Assembly: GCA_021030915.1 (NCBI GenBank)
Contig: JAGEMR010000035.1
Location: 62,001-126,000, forward strand
DNA length: 64,000 nt
Source of the DNA: Astrothelium macrocarpum
Lineage: Eukaryota > Ascomycota > Dothideomycetes > Trypetheliales > Trypetheliaceae
Direction of reading: 5' to 3'
Shown piece after piece: positions 21,194 to 32,576 of this stretch (positions are counted from its first letter, which is position 1; each line of letters begins with the position of its first letter). The notes under the pieces are model-generated. The model ran no database searches, had not been told where the DNA came from, and saw only the letters and a program-made list of their open reading frames with translations. A program made the translations under genes and the position numbers.

Positions 21194-23204
21194 TCACCTG
21201 ATGCCAAACTCCGGTTTTCTTGCCATATTCACCACCGGTGGCGGTCCGTCTTCTACCGGATATGGCAAATCCTGGGAAGGGTGCCTTCTGACATCATCAA
21301 TCGGAGTCTTTGGTGGTAATGGTGGTGGACTCTTTCGATCACCTCCCCGTCTAGGACTGACGGGACTTTGATTTTGCTGAAAACCCATACTATTTCTATC
21401 CTGTGGACTTATTGCTGATACCGCAGAATTCGGATCCTTGTCACTTCTGCTGTAATGATGAGAGGGATGTCGTGGAGGTGGGCGCGGTGGATCGCCGGGC
21501 TGTGGGAAGTACGGCAGCCGATCTGGGTTATGTGCACCGGGTAATGTCTCTGGATCATTCGGGTCGACAACTTGAGGAAAAGACATGTCAGGATTGTTTG
21601 GATCAATGTCAGGCACAACAGTATACTTTTGATCCGCGATTGAAGGCCGGTGAAGGTTTTGGTACTGCTTGTGTGTAGTCGGATGCCAGTCTGGAGATAT
21701 TGGACCAAAATCACCAGGAAGCTCTGCAACACCTGGATCAACGGGAGGCGCATAATTATAATTGCCGGCGTGTTCAACCGGTTCTGGCTGGTGGTCAATC
21801 TCCCAGGAGTTGCGCCATCCGTACTGTTCCCAGTTCTCAGCGTGGCCATCTTGCACCGCGCGATCCCAACGAGTCTTGGCAAGCTGAATACGACTCATGC
21901 TGCGAGCAGCCATCTCCATCGTGTGTCGAACATCACTCTTGCCGAGGTAAATGCTCGTTCGCGTGCTTATGTCTGCGAGGCGGTTCCACTCATTCATGCC
22001 ATACTCGCCAACACCGACCTCAACGTTGAAACGGAAATAATTTTCTGGTTTCACATTGCGCGCTTTGAGATGATGGCGGAGCATGTACTGATGAGTTTGT
22101 TCACAGCCCTCGATCTTGGCAATCAACCTTTTCCGAGCATCTACGAAATCGCCCAGTGTGGGCTTCAAGAAATTCTCCCACCAAAGGTTTTGCGAATCGT
22201 TTGGACCAGCTGGTCTTTTCCCAGTTCCAATGCTAATAAAGGCCCCCACTTCTCTGCCGGGCCATTCATTAAGGACTGCTTCATCAAGCACCTGCGGTGC
22301 AGGGTTATATTTGCCATTGCCCTCGTCCTTGAATATGCTTTGGCCTATTTGAATTTCTTTAAAAGCAAGTCCAGTAGCTGAAGTAGCGCGACCGGCTTCC
22401 CAGATCTTGCAGTGAACTTCGGGCGCTGGCTCTTTTCGAGAGTCGTAGGATCGCAACAAGGCAGCCGGTGCGTTTGGATCAGGGTCGTCACTTTTGTAGA
22501 CAGCTGTGACTGCCCTATATACGATGTAAGAACTTCACGCTCTAGACAGAAATAATGGGGTTTGCTTACGTCTTTGTGCGGTTTTCTCGAGTATCGTAAA
22601 GGAGAGCATCTGGATTGCCCCATCTGGGTGCACGAATATTGAGAGGCGTCATACCAACTTGACTAAAGCGGCTCGCATTACTTGCACTTCTTCCCATCCG
22701 AGACATAGTTCGCCCCGGACTACCAGGAATAGTGGGTGACGAAGGCGTTTGTATGTCCTGTGCATTTGCTAATGCATCATTACCTTCGTCTTCGAAGATT
22801 GTATGTTCTCGAACGCATTCCTTGATAGCTTGCTCTAGCTTACTGGCTTTGAAAAGGGTTGAAGAACGTGGTATTCCAGCAAAGGTCTTGTCCGACTCGA
22901 ATACGACCTTTGTCATTCGGACGTACACCTCTTTGCAAGTATCGATATCCAACCGCAGTCGTCCCAGCATGATGGCAATCAGACCTCCTGTCCCATTCCC
23001 TACGATCAAATCGAAATGGTCACATGGTTTTGGTATTTCATGTCTCCCCGGTGCCCTTGCTTTTGTCCCAACAAAGGTCAGATGCATGAGCTCTTGGAGA
23101 ATAATGAGCATCGAGTAACCTCGCACGCCGCCTCCGTCTAATGAAAGGATCCGCAAAGGCGGACCTTTGGTAGTGTCCTTCCGTTTGAAGGCCGATGACT
23201 CCAT
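21194..23204 (-). CDS. Patatin-like protein lacking the nucleophile serine
   Basis: Two exons (23204-22570 and 22514-21194, joined at TKT|AVTAVYKSDD) give 651 residues. The N-terminal patatin-like phospholipase fold shows RILSLDGGGVRGYSMLIILQ (glycine-rich oxyanion loop) and PCDHFDLIVGNGTGGLIAIM. The usual nucleophile elbow is GxSxG; here it reads GNGTG, with Gly in the Ser place. The partner Asp motif is also unusual (KDEGNGKYNPAPQVLDEAV instead of DGA/DGG). The second half has WWENFLKPTLGDFVDARKRL, a long region common to fungal patatin-like proteins, and a proline-rich, probably disordered tail with PPPLPPK. Lipase activity is doubtful. It lies about 1 kb from the NLR-like gene, in the same orientation. 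Confidence 0.88.
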
Positions 23205-24259
23205 ATCAGGTCGCTAGTATCCAGCCTGCTGGCGGGCCAAGACTCGTGTAGATGTGCGCAATGTCCAACTTTTCGAAGATTCTGTCCTTGGTGCGCAAGT
23301 CGACACTACGAAGTCCAGCGTAAGTCAACAGGTAAGGGAGGCGGTTGGTCGATATCTTCACTAACGTCAAAATGAATGTCAGTGAGGATTCCAGATTAGA
23401 CGAGCAGTCTACACCGAGGTCCCCGCTGTTGTGGAGATGTTAGCCCTAGCTTACGTCGTTTGGCTTCTTTTTAAGGACACTCGAGTATCTCTAAGAGCTT
23501 ACGATCAGCATAACCATCGCTCAAGAGGTTCAGAGCGGGTTTCGGGAAGTGCGCGGCCGAATTGCTCATGGCAAATGACAGATGAATCAGCTTTTGACTC
23601 GTCGCGCATGATGTCAGGCGCAAGTGTGGCTGTGCAGGTGTTTTAGTCTCTTCGTCGGCAGGGATTATGCCTTGCATCGAACGGCCGCCACGAAAACGAA
23701 CTTGATACACTATCCTCTAATCTTGTTTCTCCACCAAAGTGTTTCGTGATCGACAGGTCATTTACCTATAGAGCAATCGGTTGGTCTTTTCTCCGCGGCT
23801 AGTTGTTTCCCCCAAGACGATGTGCTTAACTAGACTATAAACCTATTTGCAGTCGTCACTACTCCGTACCTAGCCGTGGCTATGTACTTGGCAGCACCCA
23901 TTGTATACACCGTCTACATAGTCTATAACGACTGTAGGTCTAGCTGCCTTGTTCAGAATCTCGATCCAAGCGTTACATCGATCTCAGCGGAACAAAATAA
24001 CAGCTTGCACATCTGCTACCCCGGCACCACTGAGATTGTCTAAAGATGTCCATACAATCGAAGTTGCTGCTTTAGGCGCTAACAATCACTAATTATACAA
24101 GTATCCTTCCCCAAGCTCCAGAACAAGTAGTATGTGAAAACTCTAAACTATACATCTCAAAAAAGTTCCAAAAGTTGGCTTCAAAAAGGCGTTTCCCAGG
24201 ATCGGAACTCAGCACGTATCGTTTCTGGTGTACGTTGTCTCCCCGATTCGCAGCCTTGC
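23205..24259. other. Intergenic between the patatin-like and NLR genes
   Basis: About 1,050 bases. A minus-strand frame at 23471-23710 (79 codons) has no recognisable motif and no good splice link to the patatin gene, so it is not called. The region should include the patatin-like promoter. Confidence 0.4.
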
Positions 24260-27200
24260 CTATTCCAATGTCTCTACTGTACCAGTAGATTTAGCTCCCC
24301 AATCCACGAGAAGCTTCACAATATCCGGACGTTCCATTTGGTGCGCCGCTTGGACAGCTGTGCCATACGGCCCACCCTCCAAATTGACCTTGGCGCCGTG
24401 TTCCAGTAATAGCTCCACTACCCTCAAGTGATTCTTTGAACGCAGATCCTCTTCACGTTCCGAACCGATATATTCCCCTAGAGCTGCTGCCGCTTGGAGA
24501 GCAGACCCAAAATGTCCGCCTTGGATATTGACGTCAGCACCTCCAGCTAACAACAGCTCTACAATACTAAGGTCAGCCTTTGCGCAGGCAGCTTGCAATG
24601 CGGTCCCACAGTATCCGCCCACCGTGTTCGGGTCAGCGCCATTCTCAAGCAGCCAACTAATGGAGCTCTCTTTGCCAAACATCACCATGTTGTGAAGCAT
24701 AGCTTCGCCATTCTCGTTCAGGCCGTCCAATGTAGCACCGGCGCCGAGCAGCAGCCTTGTTGACACATCGTCATTGTCATCAATGGCGTAACACAGCAGA
24801 GAATTGTACCATGCCTCTTTTGAGACGGTTTTGTCCTTATCAAGCATCATTTGGAGGATATCACTGCGACGACCGCAAACAGCAAGACCGATGGGTTGCC
24901 AGTTATCGCTATCCCAATTTTCAAAAGTGGGCTTGGCACCCCTTTCAAGCAAGAATTGAACCACACTCATGTGATTGAGTATGATCGCCGCACTTAACGC
25001 GCATTCGAATTGACCACCTCTTATATTCAAATCTGCCCCGTGGCTTGCAAGCAATTTCACAATTCGCTGGTATCCATGCTTCGCAGCAGCTTGTAGTGCT
25101 GTGCCGTATTTGCCGCCCATAATGTTGGGATCCGCACCAGCGTGCAGTAACATCTCGACGATCCTTTCGTGACCTCCCCGTGAGGCTGCTTGCAAAGCCG
25201 TGCCGTATACTCCTCCTCGTTCATTGACCGTTTTCGTGTTAGCAAAACACAGAAATCGTGCTACAAGAGCTTCAAAGCCAAGGTACGCTGCATAATATAG
25301 AGGTGATGCGTTTGGATCCCTGGTATCGAAAGGGTCATATCCCAAAGGTAGATCAATGACGGTTATATTGTGAGCAGTCGCCAGCCATTTTTCAGAATAA
25401 AGGTATCGCGCAAGCATGTCTACCCTTTGAGTACTGTTGTGATCAGTGCCTTGCGAGCAATGCCGAAACCATTCTTGGCAGGCATATCGTATTAGTGGGA
25501 ATCTGGTGAGATCTGACTCTGTTGAAGCGCGATCCCGCGACTCTGCGTAGTGCTTGATGTATGCAACGCAACTGGATGCCAGAAAGGAATTCGTTAGATC
25601 AGCTTGAATCGAGAATGCAGAGGCTTTATCACGTCTGATGCGTTCGGATACTAAATATTCTTTTACTGAGAAGTGGGCAAGTCGTACAGCACCAGGTTGA
25701 TACTTTGTTTTCCTATCCGGGACATACGTAATCTCCTCTTCAGCCGATTCGAATACATCGATTTTCCGGAAGCCAGTCAGCGTTATTAAACTTGGGAGTA
25801 GATCACAGAGCTGGATCCATTGAAATCTCTTTTGTCCGAGTATCTGCCCGTCAGCTCCAGGATTGACTATACAAGCTTCAGCGAGTTCTTCGGGTTTGAG
25901 CGGACGATTTGAAAAGGCCAGCCATTGCAAAGCCGCGAAAGCCTCCCCGTGGCTCTCGAGCCCAGTCAAGATGCGGCAATAAGTCTCGTCGAGTGTGGTT
26001 GGTAGAGCGCGAAGGGTAGATTCGATCCTATCTTGACTAAACACTCTTAATCTTTTAATAGCCTCCATTTGACAATAGACCCAGCGGAACCCAAACGCAA
26101 TAAGTCAGTCGAGCATTGAAGAGGTACTATTTGAACCACTCACATGCCGTCCGCTCCATTTTCTAGAGTATGTTTTATATCCTCTTTGAGGCCGTCGTCC
26201 AATCTTTTTAGCCTCCGATCGATCATAAGTTGTCTGCTAATGTAGGTGCTTACATCTTTCGAATTACTCGTTTTCGTAATGGGCACCGATGGCCAATTCA
26301 GGTAACCATCCGGAGATAGGAAAATGTCCTCGAGTTCCGGTTCTTTTCGACTGGTGACAAGCGTATGCAGGCTACGGATGTGTGAAGAAGGAAGATCATC
26401 AAGCCACTGCAACATGTTCTCCCAATCAACCGGGTTGATTTCGTCACGACACTCGTCCAAGGCATCAATAACAAGAAAGACGTGTTCAAATTCATTCATT
26501 ATCATTTTGAAACAGTCAGCAAGCTCTTCTGCCGAACAAGTCAAGGGTCTGTATCTTTCATATAATTCTTGCAGGCACTGGGGGATCCGACGGCGGCAGT
26601 GGCATAGCTGTACAAGTAATGAAGCGAGAAAATTCGTGAACTTTTGCTTTGCAATGTCATGGAACGAGAAGTAAAAGAATATAATGGTTGAGTCCAAAAT
26701 CGACTTTGTGCGCGTGGCCAAATCATCTATAATCGCCGAACTGGACAGGTCAATCAGCGTCTCGTGTTGTCCTTGAAATTGCACACAGCTTTTAAGCAAA
26801 TGTATGCCATAGCCTAAGATCACAAAGCGCTCATGACTTACGCTAAGATCGTCTTGCCACATCCCGCTAATGACACGTCAGTTTCTTTGCTGGCTAAGAT
26901 CAGATGGAGGCAAAGGGAATCGAGCATCAGGTGTCGAGTGTGATTACTTACGATTACCATTTACCCAGAGGAAGGATTCTGGGCTGGTCCTCCACGTCTC
27001 ATATTCGTCCCCCTTTAAGAACCAGGTTTCTGTATTCGCTTCGCACTTTTTCCGGGCTGTTGTGTGGTCCGTCATGAAGTCTATCGGTCGAAGCCATTCA
27101 ATGACGTTCACGAAATTATAATCCGCTTGAAGGCTCTCTTGTTTTTGATCCGCATTGTTTATTGTATTCTCGATGCGACCAATGTCATATGAGAGTCCTC

Positions 27201-27807
27201 CAATGCTTGATTTTGAACCATCGAGAGCACTTGAAAAGTCCGCAAGTTTGGTTTCAATCCCCGACGTTACGACCGAGACACCTTGAATATCGCGATGAAG
27301 CGTTTTGACATCAGTGTGCATGCCACCAATATCAACAGTAAGGGCATCCAGCCCCAAAAGAATTTGATCCTCTCCATCCAACTGTGCCGACGATATGGCT
27401 AGAAGAAGGTCTTGCCTGATATCTTGCAAAATGTCCTGTAAAGTCGAAAGAGAACTTTTTCTAAAAGGATAAATTGCTCTTTTACCGGATTTACGAAACT
27501 TTTCTTTCATTGAGACACCTGACGCATCTGTGTACAACTTGTCCGCTTCTTTTGAGAGAACTTCAACGGATTTTTTGCAATAAACAATGTTTTCCTTTAT
27601 ATTTCCTATAGAATTTGGATCCAACTTTGAGTTTCCCTTCGTGATTATACCTTCGAGTACCTCAAAAGTTTTACCAAGACTGGCGGCGGAGGTAATCGTC
27701 GCGGGCACGACTGCATCCTGTTCGCGAAAGGCTTCATAATACTGAATGACTCCCTGACATCCCTGGATACCAAGCTGGACGACGCTGAGAGCAGTCCCAG
27801 GGTCCAT
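24260..27807 (-). CDS. NLR-like STAND protein: N-terminal fungal NLR domain, NACHT ATPase, ankyrin repeats
   Basis: Putative intracellular sensor of the fungal NLR class. Exons 27807-26952, 26866-26842, 26740-26144 and 26090-24260 stay in phase and give 1,102 residues. The N-terminal helical domain begins MDPGTALSVVQLGIQGCQGV (fungal NACHT-associated/HeLo-like type), followed by FVNVIEWLRPIDFMTDHTTA and LKGDEYETW. The NACHT P-loop WVNGNPGCGKTIL is built across a 25-base micro-exon, and Walker B is HVFLVIDALDEC. After ALPTTLDETYCRIL (helical linker) come about ten ankyrin repeats (GTALQAASRGGHERIVEMLL, HAGADPN, LHNMVMFGKESSISWLLENG). The third intron (26091-26143) has a good donor and branch site, but its family-consistent acceptor is GG, not AG (see findings). 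The gene may therefore be defective, mis-spliced or mis-sequenced. Confidence 0.87.
26842..26866 (-). other. 25-base micro-exon carrying the P-loop of the NACHT gene
   Basis: Flanked by ..CATTAG and GTAAGT. It supplies most of the Walker A motif: N|PGCGKTIL. Without it the two flanking exons lack an ATP-binding loop, and the joined sequence matches fungal NACHT proteins. Confidence 0.8.
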
Positions 27808-29134
27808 AAGTCAACTCAATGGAACAACGAGAGCATGAAATGGAGGAAATCGAGGGGTTAGACAATTTCATAGTCGAACATCAAAAAACAGTTTCGACGT
27901 ATAATACACTTGAAGTATATAATGGAAATGAGCAAGACAAGGAGATAGGACGAGATTTTCCAGCGATGCGAGACAGGACAAGATACCTACCGTAATTTTA
28001 AAGGCACAGAGAGCGGCACAGCCGACAAGGTAACCTCATTTTCAGCCTTGCGGTGTTACAAAAGCAAGTGAGCCCATACAACTTGGGCCAACGAGACGGC
28101 AGGCGGCGTCGCGGTGTGACATGTCTCATCCTATCAAGGTCGGAGGACACGTACCGGAGACTCGCAGGGGCATTGGCGCTTCGACGAGCCGCTCCTGTTG
28201 GATCAACGGAAACCGCGCATCGAGGCTGGTGTTTGCTATGAGTACTGCAAGATTGATTTACCCTTGTATAGCCGCTAGATGTCGATCGAACGACCGTGAA
28301 CCCGGTGGTTAATTGGCTTTGTATCGGTCTAACCATCAGCAAAGGTCCAGATGTCGTGATTTTTCATGCCATTCCACGCACCAAAGCCGCTGCTCTAGAA
28401 AATTGGAAAAAGCAAGCCTTTATCACATGCATGCCAAAATAATCTAGTAATACACATCTTTAGCTGATATACTAGCTCGAAAGCTGAGAGCAACATCATG
28501 CAGAGATTTCTGCGAAGCGGAGGTTTCAACTCGGTGAACTGACAAGTCAGAATTAGTCAGCCAGTCGATCCCTGCGACCCTTGTTCCTGGATGTAGTTGA
28601 ATAAGGGATAGCGTGTATTTTTGGGCCAATGAATCTCAGTGTAGAGCAAGATCCGGCAGACACGCGCACATAGAGGCTTTCACCACCTTAATTAGTGATC
28701 CCGAAGCGGAAAATTCTCGTTGTTCAGGCCTTTCCAATCTGTTGCATTATCAAACAGCTTATCTTTTACGTATCGTCCGACGACGATCACGTGGCTTCAT
28801 GACTTGCCTTAGAGCATAACACGCCTAAACGGGTGAATCACATGTGACTCAGATTTCAGTTTCTTGTACGCCCATAGAGCAACATGACTGCTCAATTCGA
28901 AGTCTAAAGTGAGAGATCGCCATGCAGCGCCAGGCAGAATGTGACGCGTAAAGATCTATTCCGTAAAGAGATGTAGACGTGGAGAAGCCATCTCAAGGTG
29001 AGAAATCTAAGCCGTAGTCATCAGATCAGCATTGCATATTTTTTCGCAGTCGAGACCAAATTTTCACTCTTCGCTATTCTGACAAGTTCCTGATAATTAG
29101 TACCACTGTAGCCACGATTGATTCAGTCGAGACG
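27808..29134. other. Intergenic, 1.3 kb, with a GC-richer patch
   Basis: A patch at about 28080-28320 is richer in GC and CpG than its surroundings and has open frames on both strands, but none with recognisable motifs. It may be an old insertion. An ACGCGT occurs at 28943-28948. No RNA gene found. Confidence 0.35.
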
Positions 29135-30763
29135 ATGTCCCATGTCCGGCTTCCGCAGGAGATTATCGACAAGGTCCTTTTCTATCTGGCACCAGCGCAG
29201 TTGCACGGAGATCCCTTCGGTTCTAGGAATAGTATACTCAGCGCAGCCAGGGTGTCCCAAATATGGCATCGAGAAGTCCAGAAGATTCTAGAGCAGGATG
29301 TGGTCTTCAGCGTCTTTAGAGATGGGACATCGATTTCATTCGACGGCAAAATTAACCGATGGGATGTCCGAAGCATCCAAATAAAGCTATATCCTTGGTC
29401 GACTGGTACTGCCGCCGTTGTAAATCATCCCACTCCACCGTCTCCCAGATCGCTTGGCAGGGAGTTGTACAACCTCTATTGTGAGAAGGCCGGATTCTAC
29501 CGTGGTGTACTTCCTTCATCTCCCTCACGCCAGGAGGCGAGATTTTACTTCCCAAGCAACTACCATCCTGATCGTCCATCTGACGATGATGAAGATCCGC
29601 AACATCCACTTGCAGTGTTCATGGCGAGGGCATTTAAACAGTGCCGGGAAGCAATTCAGCTCTTTCCAAACACTAACTCGTTGGATGTCATCGGCTACTG
29701 TCCTACAGAAGCAACTACCGATTTTGTGTCTGGCATTCCAGCATACGATCGCAGCGGAGCCCTTGGGTTTGGGGATACCTTGAGCCAAGTAATCGCGCAT
29801 CACACATTGTTGGCGCTTCAACCGTCTGTAGCAGACACAATCAAGATCTCGCGATTTCCTGTTACTATAGACAAGGGCATGGTATATTGGCTCGACAAAA
29901 TCGAAAACACAAGTTTCCTGCATGCCAATTGGGGACTCTTTGGGAAATCCGTGAAACGACTGTACCTGGAATTTTCTTTCCAGCCAAATCCGGACAGTAC
30001 CACGAGCGACTACGAAGATACGCTTAAATTATGCCGTCGTAGGGTGGAGAGTTTTCATTGCCTTGAGTATTTGCACCTCACACTGTCCTGCCCTCCAGAA
30101 GATTCCGAGAGAACGATGTGTCTTTTTGAATACTTTATCGATGAGTTCCACTTATACCCAATCAGAGAACTTGACCTCGAGGGATGGTTTCTCACTATCC
30201 CACACCTAAGGCAACTGGTAGTCGAAACTTCCGCCAGAAAGATATCTTTGAAGGATGTTACCCTCTCCGCTGCCACCGAGTCCGCGCTAATGGATCTCCT
30301 CTGCACTTTAAATTCCGTAGAAGGGGTTGATAAAGTATCGGTCAACGTGGTCACCATGAATACACGCATGGACAACACCAACTTTTATGCAGCTCCATCT
30401 CCCCTCTCAGTGGATGCAATCAAATTCACCATGGATACAGTATTTTCAGTTGATGCAGGAGAATGGCCAAGCAGACGGGAAGCGTATGCCAAACAGTTTC
30501 CTATCTCCATCGAAAAGAAAGGAGAGCACAGCCTGTCACGGCAATGGTATGACGACCTCGGGAAGCTCAAGGTTTCCGATGAAAAGGGGGTGCAGATGAT
30601 CAGCTGTGTCTACTGCTACCGGCAGCAGTTTCCAAGTTTGGAAGCGTTTGTGGAGCACTTTGAAGTGGATCATAAGCGCGGAATCAAAGAGTATTCGGTC
30701 TGCTCGCAAGCCTTCAAGTATGAACCTGTTCAATTAAAGGACTGTTGCGTTCCCTGGACATGA
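29135..30763 (+). CDS. F-box-like protein with a C-terminal C2H2-type motif
   Basis: Intronless, 542 residues. The N-terminus LPQEIIDKVLFYLAPAQ followed by RVSQIWHREVQKIL is F-box-like, suggesting an SCF ubiquitin-ligase substrate receptor. The middle contains leucine-rich-repeat-like segments (KRLYLEFSFQPNP, LEYLHLTLSCPP, IRELDLEGWFLTIPHLRQL). Near the C-terminus CVYCYRQQFPSLEAFVEHFEVDH is a C-x2-C-x13-H-x4-H zinc-finger-like motif. The combination is uncommon. The target is unknown. The gene lies between the NLR-like gene and a conserved fungal protein with no operon-like link. Confidence 0.75.
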   Translation: MSHVRLPQEIIDKVLFYLAPAQLHGDPFGSRNSILSAARVSQIWHREVQKILEQDVVFSVFRDGTSISFDGKINRWDVRSIQIKLYPWSTGTAAVVNHPTPPSPRSLGRELYNLYCEKAGFYRGVLPSSPSRQEARFYFPSNYHPDRPSDDDEDPQHPLAVFMARAFKQCREAIQLFPNTNSLDVIGYCPTEATTDFVSGIPAYDRSGALGFGDTLSQVIAHHTLLALQPSVADTIKISRFPVTIDKGMVYWLDKIENTSFLHANWGLFGKSVKRLYLEFSFQPNPDSTTSDYEDTLKLCRRRVESFHCLEYLHLTLSCPPEDSERTMCLFEYFIDEFHLYPIRELDLEGWFLTIPHLRQLVVETSARKISLKDVTLSAATESALMDLLCTLNSVEGVDKVSVNVVTMNTRMDNTNFYAAPSPLSVDAIKFTMDTVFSVDAGEWPSRREAYAKQFPISIEKKGEHSLSRQWYDDLGKLKVSDEKGVQMISCVYCYRQQFPSLEAFVEHFEVDHKRGIKEYSVCSQAFKYEPVQLKDCCVPWT

Positions 30764-31436
30764 ATGCAGGACGGCCATTGCACGGTAGGATCCGTCTCCA
30801 CTGGGGATGGTGCCTTTGGTGAAGTATCTTAAAAAACGATAAGTGACAAGTATGCGGGTTTTTAGAGAGGGCTTGCTGAACACAGGATGGGGGCTAGAGA
30901 GTATCAGCAAACTAGTATGCAATTTTGAGGGACAAAAACATGAGCAACTCTGAGCATCGCTTATAAAATTCCACACGTGAAATGGTGTTCGAAATTGGAG
31001 GCCAATGCGACAGTGGCAGACTCTTCAAGTCAACGTTCAAGGCAAGCCTGGCTACAGAAATTCAATGCAAATCAATCTGATCAAGCCCATACAACGCACA
31101 CCATGCAGACTACTCGGATGTGAAGCATTGAACTAATTGAGGTCAGCAAATTAAGAACTCAATATCTGGATTTTCCTATTGTGGTATCATTTCGCCGTAG
31201 TCGCTGGGAGTAGTACAATTCATGCCCGAGACCTCATCGCATCTTTGCACCTACTCATCACCACAACGACATGCATTCAGCAAATCTCATCGGGAGCCAA
31301 CCCAGTACTTGGATCTGGCGATAGCCTTCAAAGCTTCCATCACTTACGATACGCCCAGTTCGTGTAGAGACCATTCGTCCATTCGCCCTCATTTTCAGCC
31401 CAAGCAACTACTCATGTGCTTCTTGGCTCCTCCGAA
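30764..31436. other. Intergenic between convergent genes
   Basis: About 670 bases of 3' flanking sequence for the F-box gene and the conserved protein at 31437-32576. No gene or repeat supported. Confidence 0.45.
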
Positions 31437-32576
31437 TCACTGCCCACCTTTCCCCTCAAAGTAGAATCTTCCCAATCCCGCCTTGCCCTCTCCCCCAACC
31501 ATTGGCCTATCCGCTCCCTCCTCTCCTCTTTCCAATCCCTCCCTTACAATCCTCTCTGCATCGCCTCTGACCCTCTCTGAACTCCGCCCCGCAGCCATCG
31601 TAGGAGGCGGTGTGCGCCCGCCCGCAGTATCCACAAACGGACTCCCATCATCATATGTGACACCATCAATCATGCGCGCATCCCGCGTCGCATCCGCGGT
31701 TGTCTGGTTCGAGCTCGCACCCGCAGGATACAGGTGCATAGGAACAGCACTCCCAGGCTTCGCTCCCACGCCCTGTTGGGGCTGCTGATGCTGGACATGG
31801 AGGGGGCTGCCAATGCCCGAGTGGCGCGCCGGGGTGCGAGCGCCCTCGCCAAAGCCGACGAGGCTGGCGTTGGCGTCGTCGCTGAAGCCGCCGGTCGACG
31901 CAGTCTCCATGGCATCGACGTCGTCGTCGGCGCCCAGGTTCGAATGCGACGCCGTGTCCATCATGCGAGCGGAGCCGAGCTCGTCTGGATCGGGCGTGGT
32001 CTCGCTCATCTTGTCCTGGTCTGGGTCTGTGGGTGCTCCGAGCCCGGAGTCGGAGCCAGATGCCCATGTTGTGCGGCCTCCGACTGAACCGGTGGCAGAT
32101 GCAGACCCGACGGTGCTGCGTTCTTTGAAGGTCGGGTTGGTGGGGTCAAAGTAACCTGGCCCGGTTGGAGTGGCATTTGTAGAGGGGCCAGCTCCAGTGC
32201 TGCTGGCAAAGGAGGTGGAGGGATGATTGGGATTGAAGGGAGACGGACGAGGAGCAGCGACACGCTCGAGGCCCGCCAGACGGGAAATGCGATCCGCACG
32301 CTCAGCATCAAGGGTGCTGGTATGAGAGGTGTTGGAGGTGAAGGGTGGGGCTTGAGAGGAATGATGAGGAAGGTGTCCACGATGACCGTCTTTGATTGCG
32401 ACGGTGGACAGCTCGGACATGGAGGTCGTGGCAGAGTTCGGAGTGCCTCTTCATCATAGTCAGATTAGAGACAGTCTGTGCTTGGGGGAGAAAGCTTACG
32501 GGCCCATGTCCGACGGAGTCACAGGGTCAGACGGAGGCGGAGGAAGATTGATGAGGGTTGGTGCATTCGCCGACAT
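31437..32576 (-). CDS. Conserved fungal protein of unknown function, low complexity
   Basis: Exons 32576-32500 and 32448-31437 give 362 residues. The short first exon encodes MSANAPTLINLPPPPSDPV. Exon 2 contains TPNSATTSMSELSTVAIKDG, LDAERADRISRLAGLERV, TVGSASATGSVGGRTTWASG, DDANASLVGFGEGA and DARMIDGVTYDDG, blocks I recall as conserved in hypothetical proteins of many Pezizomycotina, separated by disordered Ser/Thr/Gly/Pro-rich linkers. There is no membrane segment or known domain, and I do not know a function. Codon use is GC-richer than its neighbours. Confidence 0.78.

Noticed and set aside
21650..22381. 243-codon plus-strand open frame
   Set aside because: Antisense shadow of the patatin-like gene; no motif.
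28080..28320. GC-richer patch with open frames, first thought to be a transposon fragment or RNA gene
   Set aside because: No terminal repeats, transposase motifs or tRNA-like elements could be seen; left as intergenic.
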